Part shown: piece by piece, positions 9,017 through 17,856 of the stretch
Layout: each line of letters opens with the position of its first letter
Numbering within the stretch: position 1 is the stretch's first letter
From: Prochlorococcus sp. AG-347-J21
GTDB lineage: Bacteria; Cyanobacteriota; Cyanobacteriia; PCC-6307; Cyanobiaceae
Assembly (NCBI GenBank): GCA_003281455.1
Contig: QCBX01000005.1
Coordinates: 41,866-105,865, forward strand
Direction of reading: 5' to 3'
Length of the DNA: 64,000 nt
Notes under the pieces: model-generated
What the model was told of the DNA's origin: nothing
The model's input: the letters and a program-made list of their open reading frames with translations, nothing else
The model's database searches: none
Made by a program: the position numbers and the translations under genes

Positions 9017-10870
9017 GTGAACAAACGTTGGAGAAACGTAGGACTTTATGTCCTAGCTGTTATTACTGTAATTTTCATTGGTACTTCAGTTTTTGATAAA
9101 CCTAGTACTGAAAGTTCTACAAAGACCTTAAGATATAGTGATTTTATAGAGGCAGTGCAAGATAAAGAAATCAGTAGAGTCCTAATATCTCCAGATAATG
9201 CCACAGCCCAAGTTGTTGAAAATGATGGGAGCAGGTCTGAGGTTAATTTAGCCCCTGACAAAGATTTATTAAAAATACTTACTGAGAATAATGTAGATAT
9301 AGCTGTAACTCCTACAAAATTAGCCAATCCATGGCAACAGGCCGTAAGTAGCTTAATTTTCCCAGTACTTTTGATTGGAGGCCTATTTTTTCTTTTCAGA
9401 AGATCCCAAAGTGGTAACGCTGGAGGTGGTAACCCTGCAATGAGTTTTGGCAAAAGCAAAGCTAGACTGCAAATGGAACCATCCACACAAGTAACCTTTT
9501 CAGATGTTGCTGGTGTTGAAGGTGCAAAATTAGAACTTACAGAAGTTGTAGATTTTCTTAAGAGCCCAGATAGATTTACTGCAGTCGGAGCAAAAATTCC
9601 AAAAGGAGTTCTTCTTGTTGGCCCTCCTGGTACAGGAAAAACATTGTTAGCAAAAGCAGTAGCTGGAGAAGCAGGTGTACCTTTTTTCTCAATATCTGGT
9701 TCAGAATTTGTAGAGATGTTTGTAGGCGTTGGAGCTAGCAGAGTTAGAGATCTTTTTGAACAAGCTAAAAAGAATGCTCCTTGCATTGTATTTATTGACG
9801 AAATAGATGCAGTTGGAAGACAGAGAGGAGCTGGTATGGGCGGAGGAAATGATGAAAGAGAACAAACATTAAATCAACTCCTAACCGAAATGGATGGTTT
9901 CGAAGGGAATTCAGGAATAATAATAGTTGCTGCCACCAACAGACCAGATGTCTTAGATTCAGCTTTAATGCGCCCTGGAAGATTCGATAGACAGGTAACT
10001 GTTGATAGACCAGATTATGCTGGAAGATTGCAGATATTAAATGTTCATGCGAAAGATAAAACCCTTTCAAAAGACGTGGATTTAGATAAAGTTGCTAGAA
10101 GAACACCAGGATTTACTGGTGCAGATTTAGCTAATCTTTTAAATGAAGCAGCAATACTAGCAGCTAGAAAAGATTTAGATAAAGTAAGTAACGATGAAGT
10201 CGGTGATGCCATCGAAAGAGTTATGGCTGGCCCAGAAAAGAAAGATAGAGTCATCAGTGATAAGAAAAAAGAATTAGTTGCTTATCACGAAGCTGGTCAT
10301 GCACTAGTTGGAGCATTAATGCCTGATTATGATCCAGTAGCAAAAGTTTCAATCATTCCAAGAGGTCAAGCTGGAGGTCTAACCTTCTTTACTCCAAGTG
10401 AAGAAAGAATGGAATCTGGTCTTTACTCTCGTTCTTATCTTCAAAATCAAATGGCTGTAGCTCTTGGTGGAAGAGTTGCTGAAGAAATAGTGTATGGCGA
10501 AGAAGAGGTAACAACCGGAGCTTCAAATGATTTACAACAAGTTGCCAATGTAGCAAGACAAATGATCACTAAATTCGGTATGAGTGACAAAATAGGTCCA
10601 GTCGCTTTAGGTCAATCTCAAGGTGGAATGTTTCTTGGAAGAGATATGAGTTCTACAAGAGACTTCTCTGAAGACACAGCAGCAACAATTGATGTAGAGG
10701 TTTCAGAACTTGTTGATGTTGCCTATAAAAGAGCCACAAAAGTTTTAACAGACAATAGAACTGTTCTTGATGAAATGGCTCTAATGCTAATTGAAAGAGA
10801 AACTATAGACACTGAAGATATCCAAGACTTGCTCAACCGATCAGAAGTTAAAGTAGCGAATTACATCTAG
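9017..10870 (+). CDS. ftsH: ATP-dependent zinc metalloprotease FtsH (FtsH3-like)
   Basis: Membrane-anchored AAA protease; in cyanobacteria these degrade damaged photosystem II D1 and other membrane proteins. It starts with GTG. Two transmembrane segments (about 7-25 and 109-127) flank a lumenal domain, then Walker A GPPGTGKT at 202-209, Walker [12 protein letters not shown], the second region of homology RPGRFDRQV, and the zinc site HEAGH at 424-428. The N-terminal [11 protein letters not shown] and overall pattern resemble Synechocystis FtsH3 more than FtsH2 by my recollection. A terminator-like hairpin follows inside the next gene. Confidence 0.95.
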   Translation: MNKRWRNVGLYVLAVITVIFIGTSVFDKPSTESSTKTLRYSDFIEAVQDKEISRVLISPDNATAQVVENDGSRSEVNLAPDKDLLKILTENNVDIAVTPTKLANPWQQAVSSLIFPVLLIGGLFFLFRRSQSGNAGGGNPAMSFGKSKARLQMEPSTQVTFSDVAGVEGAKLELTEVVDFLKSPDRFTAVGAKIPKGVLLVGPPGTGKTLLAKAVAGEAGVPFFSISGSEFVEMFVGVGASRVRDLFEQAKKNAPCIVFIDEIDAVGRQRGAGMGGGNDEREQTLNQLLTEMDGFEGNSGIIIVAATNRPDVLDSALMRPGRFDRQVTVDRPDYAGRLQILNVHAKDKTLSKDVDLDKVARRTPGFTGADLANLLNEAAILAARKDLDKVSNDEVGDAIERVMAGPEKKDRVISDKKKELVAYHEAGHALVGALMPDYDPVAKVSIIPRGQAGGLTFFTPSEERMESGLYSRSYLQNQMAVALGGRVAEEIVYGEEEVTTGASNDLQQVANVARQMITKFGMSDKIGPVALGQSQGGMFLGRDMSSTRDFSEDTAATIDVEVSELVDVAYKRATKVLTDNRTVLDEMALMLIERETIDTEDIQDLLNRSEVKVANYI

Positions 10871-10888
10871 TTTAAAAATAAATATTTA

Positions 10889-11515
10889 ATGAATATTAAA
10901 GAAGATTCTTTTTCTGACTTGCTGCTAAAAGAATCTTTTTTTTTACTTGTAAAACCGGAAGATAATATTTACTCAAATACTCCTTTAAGAAATTCATTTT
11001 TTGAAGAATTAGGCAGCTTAGTAAAATTAGGATTAAAAAATATTGAAATAAGTTGGTCAAACAACGAAAAGTGGTTAGATTTTGTATCCGAAATCAAACT
11101 CAATTTTCCACAAATTAATTTAGGCTCTGCCTCCATAGTTAATAAAAAATCAATAGAAGATGCATTAAAAATTGGATTAAATTTTTCTATGATGAAATTT
11201 TGGGATAAAGATCTTTTTAATTATTCGAGATCAAAAAATTATTTATTAATACCCGGAATTAAAAATTTAAAAGATCTTGAGGAAGCGATAGATTTAAACT
11301 GTAAGATTATTAAAATTTATCCAATAAAAAGAAAAGATAGTTTGATAAATATACTCAACTTTGAAAGTATTGATTTCATTGCTGCTGGAGGCCTATCAAT
11401 CAATGATGTAAAAACTTATCAATCTCTAGGATATAAAGCAATCGTGATTGGAGATAAAGGTATTTTTAAAAGAAAATTTGATCCAAAAATATATGAATGG
11501 CTCAAAAATAATTAA
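10889..11515 (+). CDS. eda: KDPG/KHG aldolase-family protein
   Basis: Resembles 2-keto-3-deoxy-6-phosphogluconate aldolase, which splits KDPG into pyruvate and glyceraldehyde-3-phosphate in the Entner-Doudoroff route. Visible family features are the opening strand (FFLLVKPEDN), LVKLGLKNIEISW with the catalytic-position glutamate, LGSASIVN, the KIIKIYPIK segment carrying the Schiff-base lysine position, and FIAAGGLSINDV. The sequence is diverged from the usual FKFFPA motif, so substrate preference is unproven. Length 208 is normal. The start lies 18 bp after ftsH, with a terminator-like hairpin in the first codons. Confidence 0.8.
   Translation: MNIKEDSFSDLLLKESFFLLVKPEDNIYSNTPLRNSFFEELGSLVKLGLKNIEISWSNNEKWLDFVSEIKLNFPQINLGSASIVNKKSIEDALKIGLNFSMMKFWDKDLFNYSRSKNYLLIPGIKNLKDLEEAIDLNCKIIKIYPIKRKDSLINILNFESIDFIAAGGLSINDVKTYQSLGYKAIVIGDKGIFKRKFDPKIYEWLKNN
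10902..10944 (+). terminator. Terminator-like hairpin inside the 5' end of the next gene
   Basis: An 11-bp perfect inverted repeat, AAGATTCTTTT (10902-10912) and AAAAGAATCTT (10927-10937), is followed by an uninterrupted T-run to 10944. It has the form of an intrinsic terminator for ftsH, but it lies within codons ~5-19 of the downstream aldolase-like gene. It is AT-rich, so its strength as a terminator is uncertain. Confidence 0.45.
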
Positions 11516-11549
11516 ATCAAATATAAATATAATTTATTTAACAAAACTA

Positions 11550-12647
11550 CTAATTATCGATTAAGCCACATTGAGCTTGATTCAGTAGTAAATGATCAGC
11601 AAGTACTAAAGCCACCATAGCATCAACCATAGGAACTGCTCTTGGGAGAACGCATGGATCATGTCTCCCTTTTGCTTTCATCAAAACTTCTTTTCCTTCA
11701 GCATTTACTGTTTTCTGTTCTTTCCCAATTGTTGCTGTAGGTTTAAAAGCTATCTTCATCTCAATATTTTCGCCATTACTTATTCCTCCCTGTATACCGC
11801 CTGAATTATTGGACATTGTTCTTAACTTCCTAATATCATCAGATTTAATGAAGGCATCATTATGTTCGCTTCCTTTTAAATAAGTTCCAGAGAAACCTGA
11901 ACCTATTTCAAAGCCTTTCGTAGCAGGCAAAGACATCAAAGCTTTCGCTAAATCAGCTTCTAATTTATCAAAAACAGGCATTCCAAGGCCAGAAGGGACA
12001 TTTCTTACTAGACATTCAATAACACCGCCGCAAGAGTCTCCTTGACGCTTTAATTGCTTAATTCTCTCTATCATTTCTGCTGATACCTGTTCATCAGGAC
12101 ATCTAACAATATTAGAATCTATTTTGTTGAGAGAAATTTTTTCTTTATTTATATCAGAATCAATATCATGTATACGCTTTACCCAAGATAATATTTCAGT
12201 GTTACAGAAGTTTTTTAATAATTGTTTTGCTACAGCACCAGCAGCTACTCTTCCAATTGTTTCTCTTGCAGAGGCTCTTCCACCACCAGAACTTGCTTGA
12301 ATTCCATATTTGAGATGATATGTACCATCTGCATGAGAAGGTCTAAATACTTGCTCCAAATTATCATAATCTCCTGGTCTTTGGTCCTTGTTTCTTACCA
12401 ACATCGCTATTGGAGTTCCAAGTGTTAAGCCCTCCTTTATTCCACTTAATATTTCTATTTTATCTTCTTCATTTCTGGGTGTTGTAATGTCACTTTGGCC
12501 AGGTCTGCGCCTATCTAATTCATTTTGTATCAAATTTATATCTACTTTTAACTTAGGGGGACATCCATCAAGGATAACTCCGACTGCGCCACCATGTGAT
12601 TCTCCAAAAGTATTAACACGAAAAATTTTTCCAAAACTACTACTCAT
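11550..12647 (-). CDS. aroC: Chorismate synthase
   Basis: Last enzyme of the shikimate pathway; it forms chorismate from EPSP using reduced FMN. Conserved blocks are GESHGGAVG near residue 15, [40 protein letters not shown] and [17 protein letters not shown]. The 365-residue length is usual. Chorismate feeds both the trpG and the menF products encoded later in this window. It lies downstream of psbA on the same strand but is separated from it by a strong terminator at 12708-12735, so a separate promoter is likely. Confidence 0.97.
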   Translation of the reverse strand: MSSSFGKIFRVNTFGESHGGAVGVILDGCPPKLKVDINLIQNELDRRRPGQSDITTPRNEEDKIEILSGIKEGLTLGTPIAMLVRNKDQRPGDYDNLEQVFRPSHADGTYHLKYGIQASSGGGRASARETIGRVAAGAVAKQLLKNFCNTEILSWVKRIHDIDSDINKEKISLNKIDSNIVRCPDEQVSAEMIERIKQLKRQGDSCGGVIECLVRNVPSGLGMPVFDKLEADLAKALMSLPATKGFEIGSGFSGTYLKGSEHNDAFIKSDDIRKLRTMSNNSGGIQGGISNGENIEMKIAFKPTATIGKEQKTVNAEGKEVLMKAKGRHDPCVLPRAVPMVDAMVALVLADHLLLNQAQCGLIDN

Positions 12648-12707
12648 AGAAATATCAAATGTTTTATCTATATATAAACATTATATGAAACCAATTGAAA
12701 ATTAAAC

Positions 12708-12735
12708 AAAAAAAAGCCCCCAAAAAGGGGGGCTT
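12708..12735 (-). terminator. Rho-independent terminator after psbA
   Basis: Read on the minus strand, AAGCCCCC pairs with GGGGGCTT over a loop of about six bases and is followed by eight T residues. It lies just beyond the psbA stop codon and before aroC, consistent with a highly expressed monocistronic psbA. Confidence 0.93.
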
Positions 12736-12756
12736 GTAAATTTAAGAACTTTAAGC

Positions 12757-13839
12757 TTAACCGATAGCTGGAGCTGAAAGAGCTACTGTTGTAGACTCAG
12801 CTGCTGCTAGATCAAGTGGGAAGTTGTGAGCGTTACGCTCGTGCATTACTTCCATACCTAGGTTTGCTCTGTTAAGAACGTCACCCCATGTAGGAACAAT
12901 CTTACCGTTTGCATCAACAACTGACTGGTTGAAGTTGAAACCGTTAAGGTTGAATGCCATTGTGCAGATACCCATTGAAGTTAACCATACACAAACAACT
13001 GGGAATACAGCTAGGAAGAAGTGAAGACTTCTGCTGTTGTTGAAACTTGCATATTGGAAAATCAAACGACCGAAGTAGCCATGAGCTGCAACGATGTTGT
13101 ATGTTTCTTCTTCTTGTCCAAACTTGTAACCATAGTTCTGAGATTCTGTCTCAGTTGTTTCTCTGATTAGAGATGAAGTAACAAGTGAACCGTGCATAGC
13201 TGAGAATAAAGATCCTCCGAACATACCAGCAACACCAGCCATATGGAATGGGTGCATTAGAATGTTGTGCTCTGCCTGGAATACAAACATGAAGTTGAAA
13301 GTTCCAGAGATACCTAAAGGCATTCCGTCAGAGAATGAACCTTGACCGAATGGGTATACAAGGAATACTGCGAAAGCTGCTGAAACTGGTGCAGAGTATG
13401 CAACACAGATCCATGGACGCATACCTAAACGGTATGAAAGCTCCCACTGTCTTCCCATGTATGCTGAAATACCAATTAGGAAGTGGAAAATTACAAGCTG
13501 GTAAGGACCACCGTTGTATAACCACTCATCTACAGTAGCTGCTTCCCAAATTGGGTAGAAGTGTAGACCAATAGCGTTAGATGAAGGAACAACTGCACCT
13601 GAGATGATGTTGTTTCCATATAGGAATGAACCAGCAACTGGCTCTCTAATTCCGTCGATGTCTACTGGTGGTGCTGCGATGAATGCAACGATGAAGCAAG
13701 CCGCTGCTGTAAGTAGGCATGGGATCATTAAGACGCCGAACCAACCAACATAAATTCTGTTGTTAGTTGATGTTACCCACTCACAAAACTGTGGCCAACC
13801 TTTTAACAGCGAAGAACGCTGCTGCTGAATAGTTGTCAT
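12757..13839 (-). CDS. psbA: Photosystem II D1 reaction-centre protein
   Basis: Core subunit that binds P680, pheophytin, QB and the Mn cluster. The 360-residue sequence is unmistakable: five membrane helices, the [13 protein letters not shown] region, and the C-terminal NFPLDLA followed by [15 protein letters not shown], the extension removed by CtpA. Gln occupies the position aligned to residue 130 (Q131 in this numbering), which is the D1:1-like state at the pheophytin hydrogen bond. Codon use is visibly more GC-rich than neighbours, as expected for a very highly expressed gene. No good Shine-Dalgarno lies close to the ATG. Confidence 0.99.
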   Translation of the reverse strand: MTTIQQQRSSLLKGWPQFCEWVTSTNNRIYVGWFGVLMIPCLLTAAACFIVAFIAAPPVDIDGIREPVAGSFLYGNNIISGAVVPSSNAIGLHFYPIWEAATVDEWLYNGGPYQLVIFHFLIGISAYMGRQWELSYRLGMRPWICVAYSAPVSAAFAVFLVYPFGQGSFSDGMPLGISGTFNFMFVFQAEHNILMHPFHMAGVAGMFGGSLFSAMHGSLVTSSLIRETTETESQNYGYKFGQEEETYNIVAAHGYFGRLIFQYASFNNSRSLHFFLAVFPVVCVWLTSMGICTMAFNLNGFNFNQSVVDANGKIVPTWGDVLNRANLGMEVMHERNAHNFPLDLAAAESTTVALSAPAIG

Positions 13840-13940
13840 GAGTTCGTAAAATATGTCTCTAAAGTGAGACGTGTAATTAAAAACGGAAATAAATTCCGCT
13901 TCGAAGATTTTAGACCAAAATCGCTAAAAATGTGTAATTT
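13840..13940 (-). promoter_or_regulatory. psbA promoter and 5' leader (putative)
   Basis: Upstream of psbA, a TAAAAT hexamer on the minus strand (13912 down to 13907) is a plausible -10 box and would give a leader of about 60 nt. Just inside that leader, CGGAA and TTCCG (13884-13898) form a small hairpin with a 5-nt loop. A -35 box is not convincing: TTACAC is spaced 19 bp away. The rest of the 433-bp interval to the next minus-strand gene holds a small plus-strand ORF and AT-rich sequence. Confidence 0.4.
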
Positions 13941-14026
13941 TTTTTCTTTAAGTAAACTTATTTTTTGCAAAATCAAAGAAAAGAACCCCCATGTCTTAAT
14001 ATTTTCTTTGTTATTGAGGATTTAAC

Positions 14027-14155
14027 TTGGTAATAATCGAATGGCTTCTTAACGGAAAAAGATCGAAAGAGGTGGTTTCCTTAAAAGATGCTAAGCATAG
14101 AAGACTGCAATTAGAGGCTTTTGGAGCTGTTATTTATTGGAGCGAAAGAATTTAA
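14027..14155 (+). CDS. Small ORF, 42 aa, divergent from psbA
   Basis: An unlisted short ORF starting at TTG 14027, preceded by GAGGA at 14016-14020, an ideal Shine-Dalgarno with 6-nt spacing. The product has a structured look: VIIEWLLNGKR, then VSLKDAKHRRLQLEAFGAVI, ending in YWSERI. Charged and hydrophobic residues alternate as in a small beta-alpha-beta unit, unlike random AT-rich translation, which would give many Lys/Asn/Ile runs. I believe similar short proteins occur in other picocyanobacteria but cannot verify it. It is divergent from psbA. Function unknown. Confidence 0.65.
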   Translation: MVIIEWLLNGKRSKEVVSLKDAKHRRLQLEAFGAVIYWSERI

Positions 14156-14272
14156 GTTTTTAAGGGTTAAGACTTAGCAAAAAAAACCAAAGCATTAAAT
14201 ATTAAATAAACTTATCTATTAAATAAAAAATCCTTATCAATATTCAGTATTTTATTGTTCCGGTTTCTTAAT

Positions 14273-15178
14273 TTAAAGACTTTCAAACTCTTGAACCCAT
14301 TGTTTTTTGGAACAAATCACTTCTTTTTTTGTGTAGCTCATGGCAATTTTTTTTTCCTTGTAGGCGACTTCTCCAATAAAAACAGGCCAAATCAATTGCT
14401 CTCCATCATATTTGTGAATTATTCCTTGGCTATCAAGAAATAATGGATCTCCTTTTTTAATCATTTTCCAATCTTGGTTTATTCTCTCAGGATGAATTAA
14501 ACCATCAATATCTCCTTTTTCATCTCTTGGATAATCTATACTGCCTTGATGAACGTGAACAACTAATTCCTTTGGCAGTTCTATAAGGTTGTTTTTTAAT
14601 TTATCTATTTCTTTCCTTAGGGAGCTAATTATTATCAAGAATCTATCTATGATTTTTGGATTATAAAAATTTTGTGCTACAGCTCCTATTTCAATAACCA
14701 GACCACATGGCCAAGCTTCTACAAGAAAGCCTGTTTGAGCTTTATCTTTTTCGTGTAAATAAATAGGCAATCCAAATTTGTTCTGTAGTAATGCAGCCAA
14801 ACATAAATCTTTGAATCTCCTCCCATACATGACAATACTTGTACCCATATTTGCAGTAGTAGTATGCAAATCGATGGCAATCTGACATGGCTTAGATCCA
14901 TGGATCCCAAATTGATCGACTAAAAAATTAGCTCTATTAAATTCATAAACACTATTCTTGTCTTGATCATGATTTTTAATTTCTTTAAAAGATCTATTTA
15001 AATCTTCATCTATATATCTACACCCTTTTTCATAGGCAACAGGATTGCCTATGATGTACTCATACTCAATACCATTCTTTAAACTATTTTCCTCCCTATT
15101 AAATTGCTTTACAGCCCAAATAGGATTAATTTCATTCCCATGAGTGCCTGAAACAATAAGTATTCTTTGAACAGCCAT
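14273..15178 (-). CDS. Aspartoacylase-like zinc hydrolase (AstE/AspA family)
   Basis: Member of the succinylglutamate desuccinylase/aspartoacylase branch of M14 metallopeptidases, which cleave N-acyl amino acids. The zinc site is visible as SGTHGNE at residues 10-16 (His and Glu ligands) and IDLHTTTANMG (second His). GLVIEIGAV carries the probable catalytic glutamate. The 301-residue length fits. True substrate is unknown; N-acetylaspartate is only the family namesake. It is followed by psbA on the same strand after ~430 bp, which is too far to imply an operon. Confidence 0.88.
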   Translation of the reverse strand: MAVQRILIVSGTHGNEINPIWAVKQFNREENSLKNGIEYEYIIGNPVAYEKGCRYIDEDLNRSFKEIKNHDQDKNSVYEFNRANFLVDQFGIHGSKPCQIAIDLHTTTANMGTSIVMYGRRFKDLCLAALLQNKFGLPIYLHEKDKAQTGFLVEAWPCGLVIEIGAVAQNFYNPKIIDRFLIIISSLRKEIDKLKNNLIELPKELVVHVHQGSIDYPRDEKGDIDGLIHPERINQDWKMIKKGDPLFLDSQGIIHKYDGEQLIWPVFIGEVAYKEKKIAMSYTKKEVICSKKQWVQEFESL

Positions 15179-15201
15179 TTTCTCTTTAAAAATAAAATTT
15201 C

Positions 15202-16146
15202 ATGCAAAATAAATACCTAATTAAGGCCTCCAAAAAATTCTGGTTTTGGTTTTGGACCCAATTAATGAATGGCTTCGCACCATCAGATTTACATGGTAAT
15301 TATAAAAGGCCTAAAGGTGTAACAATTGATAGTGAATACAATATTAATAATGAAAATGGACAAATTTATTTATTGGTAGGGAATTCTTGTCCATGGTGTC
15401 AAAGAACTTTACTCGTCCACGAAATAAAAGATTTATCTAACAAAGTTAAAGTTATTTTCTTAAAAGCAGATGTTGAGCATGGCGAATGGATTTTCAAAAC
15501 CAAAATTAAAGGCTGTATAAGACTTTCTGACCTCTACAAAAAAGCAAAAAAAAAGATAATTTTTAGAGCAACATTACCTCTTTTAATTAGTTTTGTAAAA
15601 GATAAAGTAAACATTTTGTCTAATGAAAGTTCCCAGATAATAAGACTACTCAATTCAATAAAAAATGAATCAAAATATCAGAAATTAATTATTAAAGACT
15701 GTAATCAAAAGTTTTTAGATTTAATTAATAAGAGCATTAATGATGGCGTATATAGATGTGGTTTCGCCAGAAACCAGTCAGCGTATCAAAAAGCAAGTCA
15801 AAATCTTTTTGCAGCTATAAATGAAGTTGAAAATTTACTACAGAAAAATAAGGGTGACTGGATATTTGGAGATGAGTTAACCTACGCAGATATTTATCTT
15901 TTTCCAACTCTCATAAGATGGGAATTGATATATAGCAAACTTTTCAAATGTACTGAACAAGAACTATCAAATTTCGAGAAAATTATTGAATGGAGATTAA
16001 AATTTTTTAAAATACCTAATGTAAATAAGACTTGCTACGACAATGAATGGAGAAAAGATTACTACAAAGCTTTATTCCCTTTAAACCCAAATCAAGTAAT
16101 CCCAGTATTACCATCCCTAGAGGAAATAATGAGATTGGAGTCTTAA
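15202..16146 (+). CDS. Glutathione S-transferase-like protein
   Basis: The 314-residue product has a thioredoxin-fold N-terminal part with VGNSCPWCQRTLLVHEI near residues 58-74 and an all-helical C-terminal part with GDWIFGDELTYADIYLFPTL, the conserved GST C-terminal N-capping motif. The CPWC motif recalls glutathionyl-hydroquinone reductases (ECM4/YqjG-like, CPWA), so a reductase rather than a transferase role is possible. It is divergent from the aspartoacylase-like gene with only 23 bp between starts, so the two share a promoter region. Substrate unknown. Confidence 0.75.
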   Translation: MQNKYLIKASKKFWFWFWTQLMNGFAPSDLHGNYKRPKGVTIDSEYNINNENGQIYLLVGNSCPWCQRTLLVHEIKDLSNKVKVIFLKADVEHGEWIFKTKIKGCIRLSDLYKKAKKKIIFRATLPLLISFVKDKVNILSNESSQIIRLLNSIKNESKYQKLIIKDCNQKFLDLINKSINDGVYRCGFARNQSAYQKASQNLFAAINEVENLLQKNKGDWIFGDELTYADIYLFPTLIRWELIYSKLFKCTEQELSNFEKIIEWRLKFFKIPNVNKTCYDNEWRKDYYKALFPLNPNQVIPVLPSLEEIMRLES

Positions 16147-16274
16147 AAAATAAAAAACAGAATTTCGAAAAAAAAAATGATGTTGTAATGAACACTTATT
16201 TAGTTCATAGATAATGCAATTTAATTAGAAATTAACTATGTTATGTATGTCTACTAAAGTACGAAAAGCTTAAA

Positions 16275-16493
16275 ATGAAATCCATTGACGAACACATCAA
16301 AAAAGATCAATCGGAAATCGAATCTGCAAAAGCAGAGGGCAATCTTCCAAAGGTCAGACATTTAACTGAAGAGCTAAAAGAACTCGAAGAATATAAGGAT
16401 CATCATCCAGAGGATAAACATGACCCTAATGCTTTGGAACTTTTCTGCGATGCCAACCCTGATGAACCGGAATGTCTTGTTTATGATGATTAA
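16275..16493 (+). CDS. cp12: CP12, Calvin-cycle regulatory protein
   Basis: Small disordered linker that binds GAPDH and phosphoribulokinase in the dark and shuts down carbon fixation. The C-terminal GAPDH-binding block is present (ALELFCDANPDEPEC, then LVYDD), including its disulfide-forming Cys pair. The N-terminal half is acidic and helical (EEYKDHHPEDKHDPN) and contains no cysteine, so the N-terminal disulfide typical of plant CP12 is absent. Length 72 is usual. A strong hairpin terminator follows at 16521. Confidence 0.93.
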   Translation: MKSIDEHIKKDQSEIESAKAEGNLPKVRHLTEELKELEEYKDHHPEDKHDPNALELFCDANPDEPECLVYDD

Positions 16494-16520
16494 GTTTTCT
16501 TTTGATCAATAATGCACAAT

Positions 16521-16549
16521 AAAAAAAGGGCTCTAAAGCCCTTTTTTTA
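16521..16549. terminator. Bidirectional terminator between cp12 and a small minus-strand gene
   Basis: A 12-bp perfect stem, AAAAAAAGGGCT against AGCCCTTTTTTT, closes a CTAA loop. Its A and T tracts make it functional as an intrinsic terminator in both directions, fitting its position between convergent genes. Confidence 0.92.
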
Positions 16550-16562
16550 TTTGTTTAATTCT

Positions 16563-16745
16563 TCAGTAATCTCTATTAAAGTCGGATGGACTTCCTGTAA
16601 GTGAACATACAACCGACTCCTCATTTTTCATTTCCTTGACTTCTACAATTGGTCTTCCCATTTTCTTCAAAACCTCAATATCTTGAATGGTTTGACATCT
16701 TGCTATTATTTTTCCTTCTTGATCAAAGCATGTATAGAAATTCAT
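16563..16745 (-). CDS. Small hypothetical protein (60 aa)
   Basis: Function not recognised. The sequence starts MNFYTCFDQEGKIIARCQT, continues QDIEVLKKMGRPIVEVKEM, and ends in a Ser/Asp-rich tail. The opening reads like a compact beta-hairpin followed by a helix. Two cysteines are near the N-terminus and one near the C-terminus. It converges on cp12, sharing a bidirectional terminator, which supports it being a transcribed gene. The next upstream gene on this strand is obg, about 90 bp beyond. Confidence 0.65.
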   Translation of the reverse strand: MNFYTCFDQEGKIIARCQTIQDIEVLKKMGRPIVEVKEMKNEESVVCSLTGSPSDFNRDY

Positions 16746-16832
16746 ATTATTTTTAAAGAAGTATCTTATTTATGACTAATTTTCATTATTAAATCAAGTG
16801 TATTTTTTTACAAAAAAAATTTTTAATTTAAG

Positions 16833-17816
16833 TTAAATTCTTTTCCATACTTCAGAAAGCAGTGAAGATAACCCTTTTTTTAAAAGTGAAGAAATAACTA
16901 AAACTTTCTTTTTAGATAAATCTTCTAACTGTTTTGTAATTATTTTCAAATAATCATCATCTACCATCTCCATTTTATTCAATACTATTATCCTCTCTTT
17001 ATCTAAAAGACCCTTACCGTATTTTTTTAATTCCTGCTCAATAATCTCAAAATCATGTAAAGGATTTTCTGAAGTTACATCAATTAATTGAACAAGTATC
17101 TTCGTTCTTTGGATGTGCCTTAAAAAATCATGTCCTAAACCTACTCCATCAGCTGCCCCTGATATTAATCCAGGAATATCCGCAAAAAGGCAACCATTCC
17201 CATCAATTTTTCTTACTACACCTAGGTTAGGTATTAGAGTAGTGAAAGGATAATTTGCGATTTTTGGACGGGCTGATGATACAACTGAAATCAAAGTACT
17301 TTTCCCAGCATTTGGAAGGCCTATAATCCCAACCTCTGCAAGAAGTTTTAGTTCTAATTGAACCTCCCATATCTCACCATCTTTTCCTTCAGTAAATGAT
17401 TCTGGGGCTCTATTTTGATTACTTAAATAGTAAGCATTACCATGTCCACCTCTTCCTCCAATGGCAATAGTTAAACTCTGTTTATCTTTAGTTAAGTCTC
17501 CTAAAATAATACCGGTTTTAATATCCTTTATTTCTGTACCGCAAGGAACTTTAAGGATTGTATCCTCACCTGAAGCACCTGATCTCTTATTAGGACCTCC
17601 TTTGCATCCATCTTCAGCAATTATTTCGCGTTTGAATTTGAAATCTAATAATGTTTGGAGATTATTATCAGCCATCAAAATAACTGAACCGCCTCTGCCA
17701 CCATTTCCCCCCGAAGGTCCTCCAGCAGGGACGAATTTTTCTCTTCTAAATGAAACTATTCCATTTCCACCTTTTCCAGCTTTAAGAATAATGTTTGCTT
17801 GATCAATAAATTGCAC
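16833..17816 (-). CDS. obg: GTPase Obg/CgtA
   Basis: Essential GTPase involved in late 50S ribosome assembly and stress signalling. The N-terminal Gly-rich Obg fold is evident ([20 protein letters not shown], then [10 protein letters not shown]), followed by the G domain with GLPNAGKST near residues 165-173, DIPGLISGA as the G3 element and NKMEMVD as G4. At 327 residues it lacks the optional C-terminal OCT domain, as is common in cyanobacteria. mutS2 ends only 40 bp upstream on the same strand, so cotranscription is likely. Confidence 0.96.
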   Translation of the reverse strand: MQFIDQANIILKAGKGGNGIVSFRREKFVPAGGPSGGNGGRGGSVILMADNNLQTLLDFKFKREIIAEDGCKGGPNKRSGASGEDTILKVPCGTEIKDIKTGIILGDLTKDKQSLTIAIGGRGGHGNAYYLSNQNRAPESFTEGKDGEIWEVQLELKLLAEVGIIGLPNAGKSTLISVVSSARPKIANYPFTTLIPNLGVVRKIDGNGCLFADIPGLISGAADGVGLGHDFLRHIQRTKILVQLIDVTSENPLHDFEIIEQELKKYGKGLLDKERIIVLNKMEMVDDDYLKIITKQLEDLSKKKVLVISSLLKKGLSSLLSEVWKRI

Positions 17817-17856
17817 TTAATACGCTTATTAAATTGTTTTCTAGGTATTTTAAATT

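Noticed and set aside
9046..9786. Long open frame (246 codons) antisense to ftsH
   Set aside because: It is the mirror of a strongly conserved coding region; the translation has no domain, is rich in Ser/Leu/Pro from reverse-complement codons, and lacks a ribosome site.
16188..16208. Inverted repeat ATGAAC...GTTCAT ahead of cp12
   Set aside because: Six-bp AT-rich arms with a 9-nt loop are expected by chance in this composition, and there is no T-run or known operator match.
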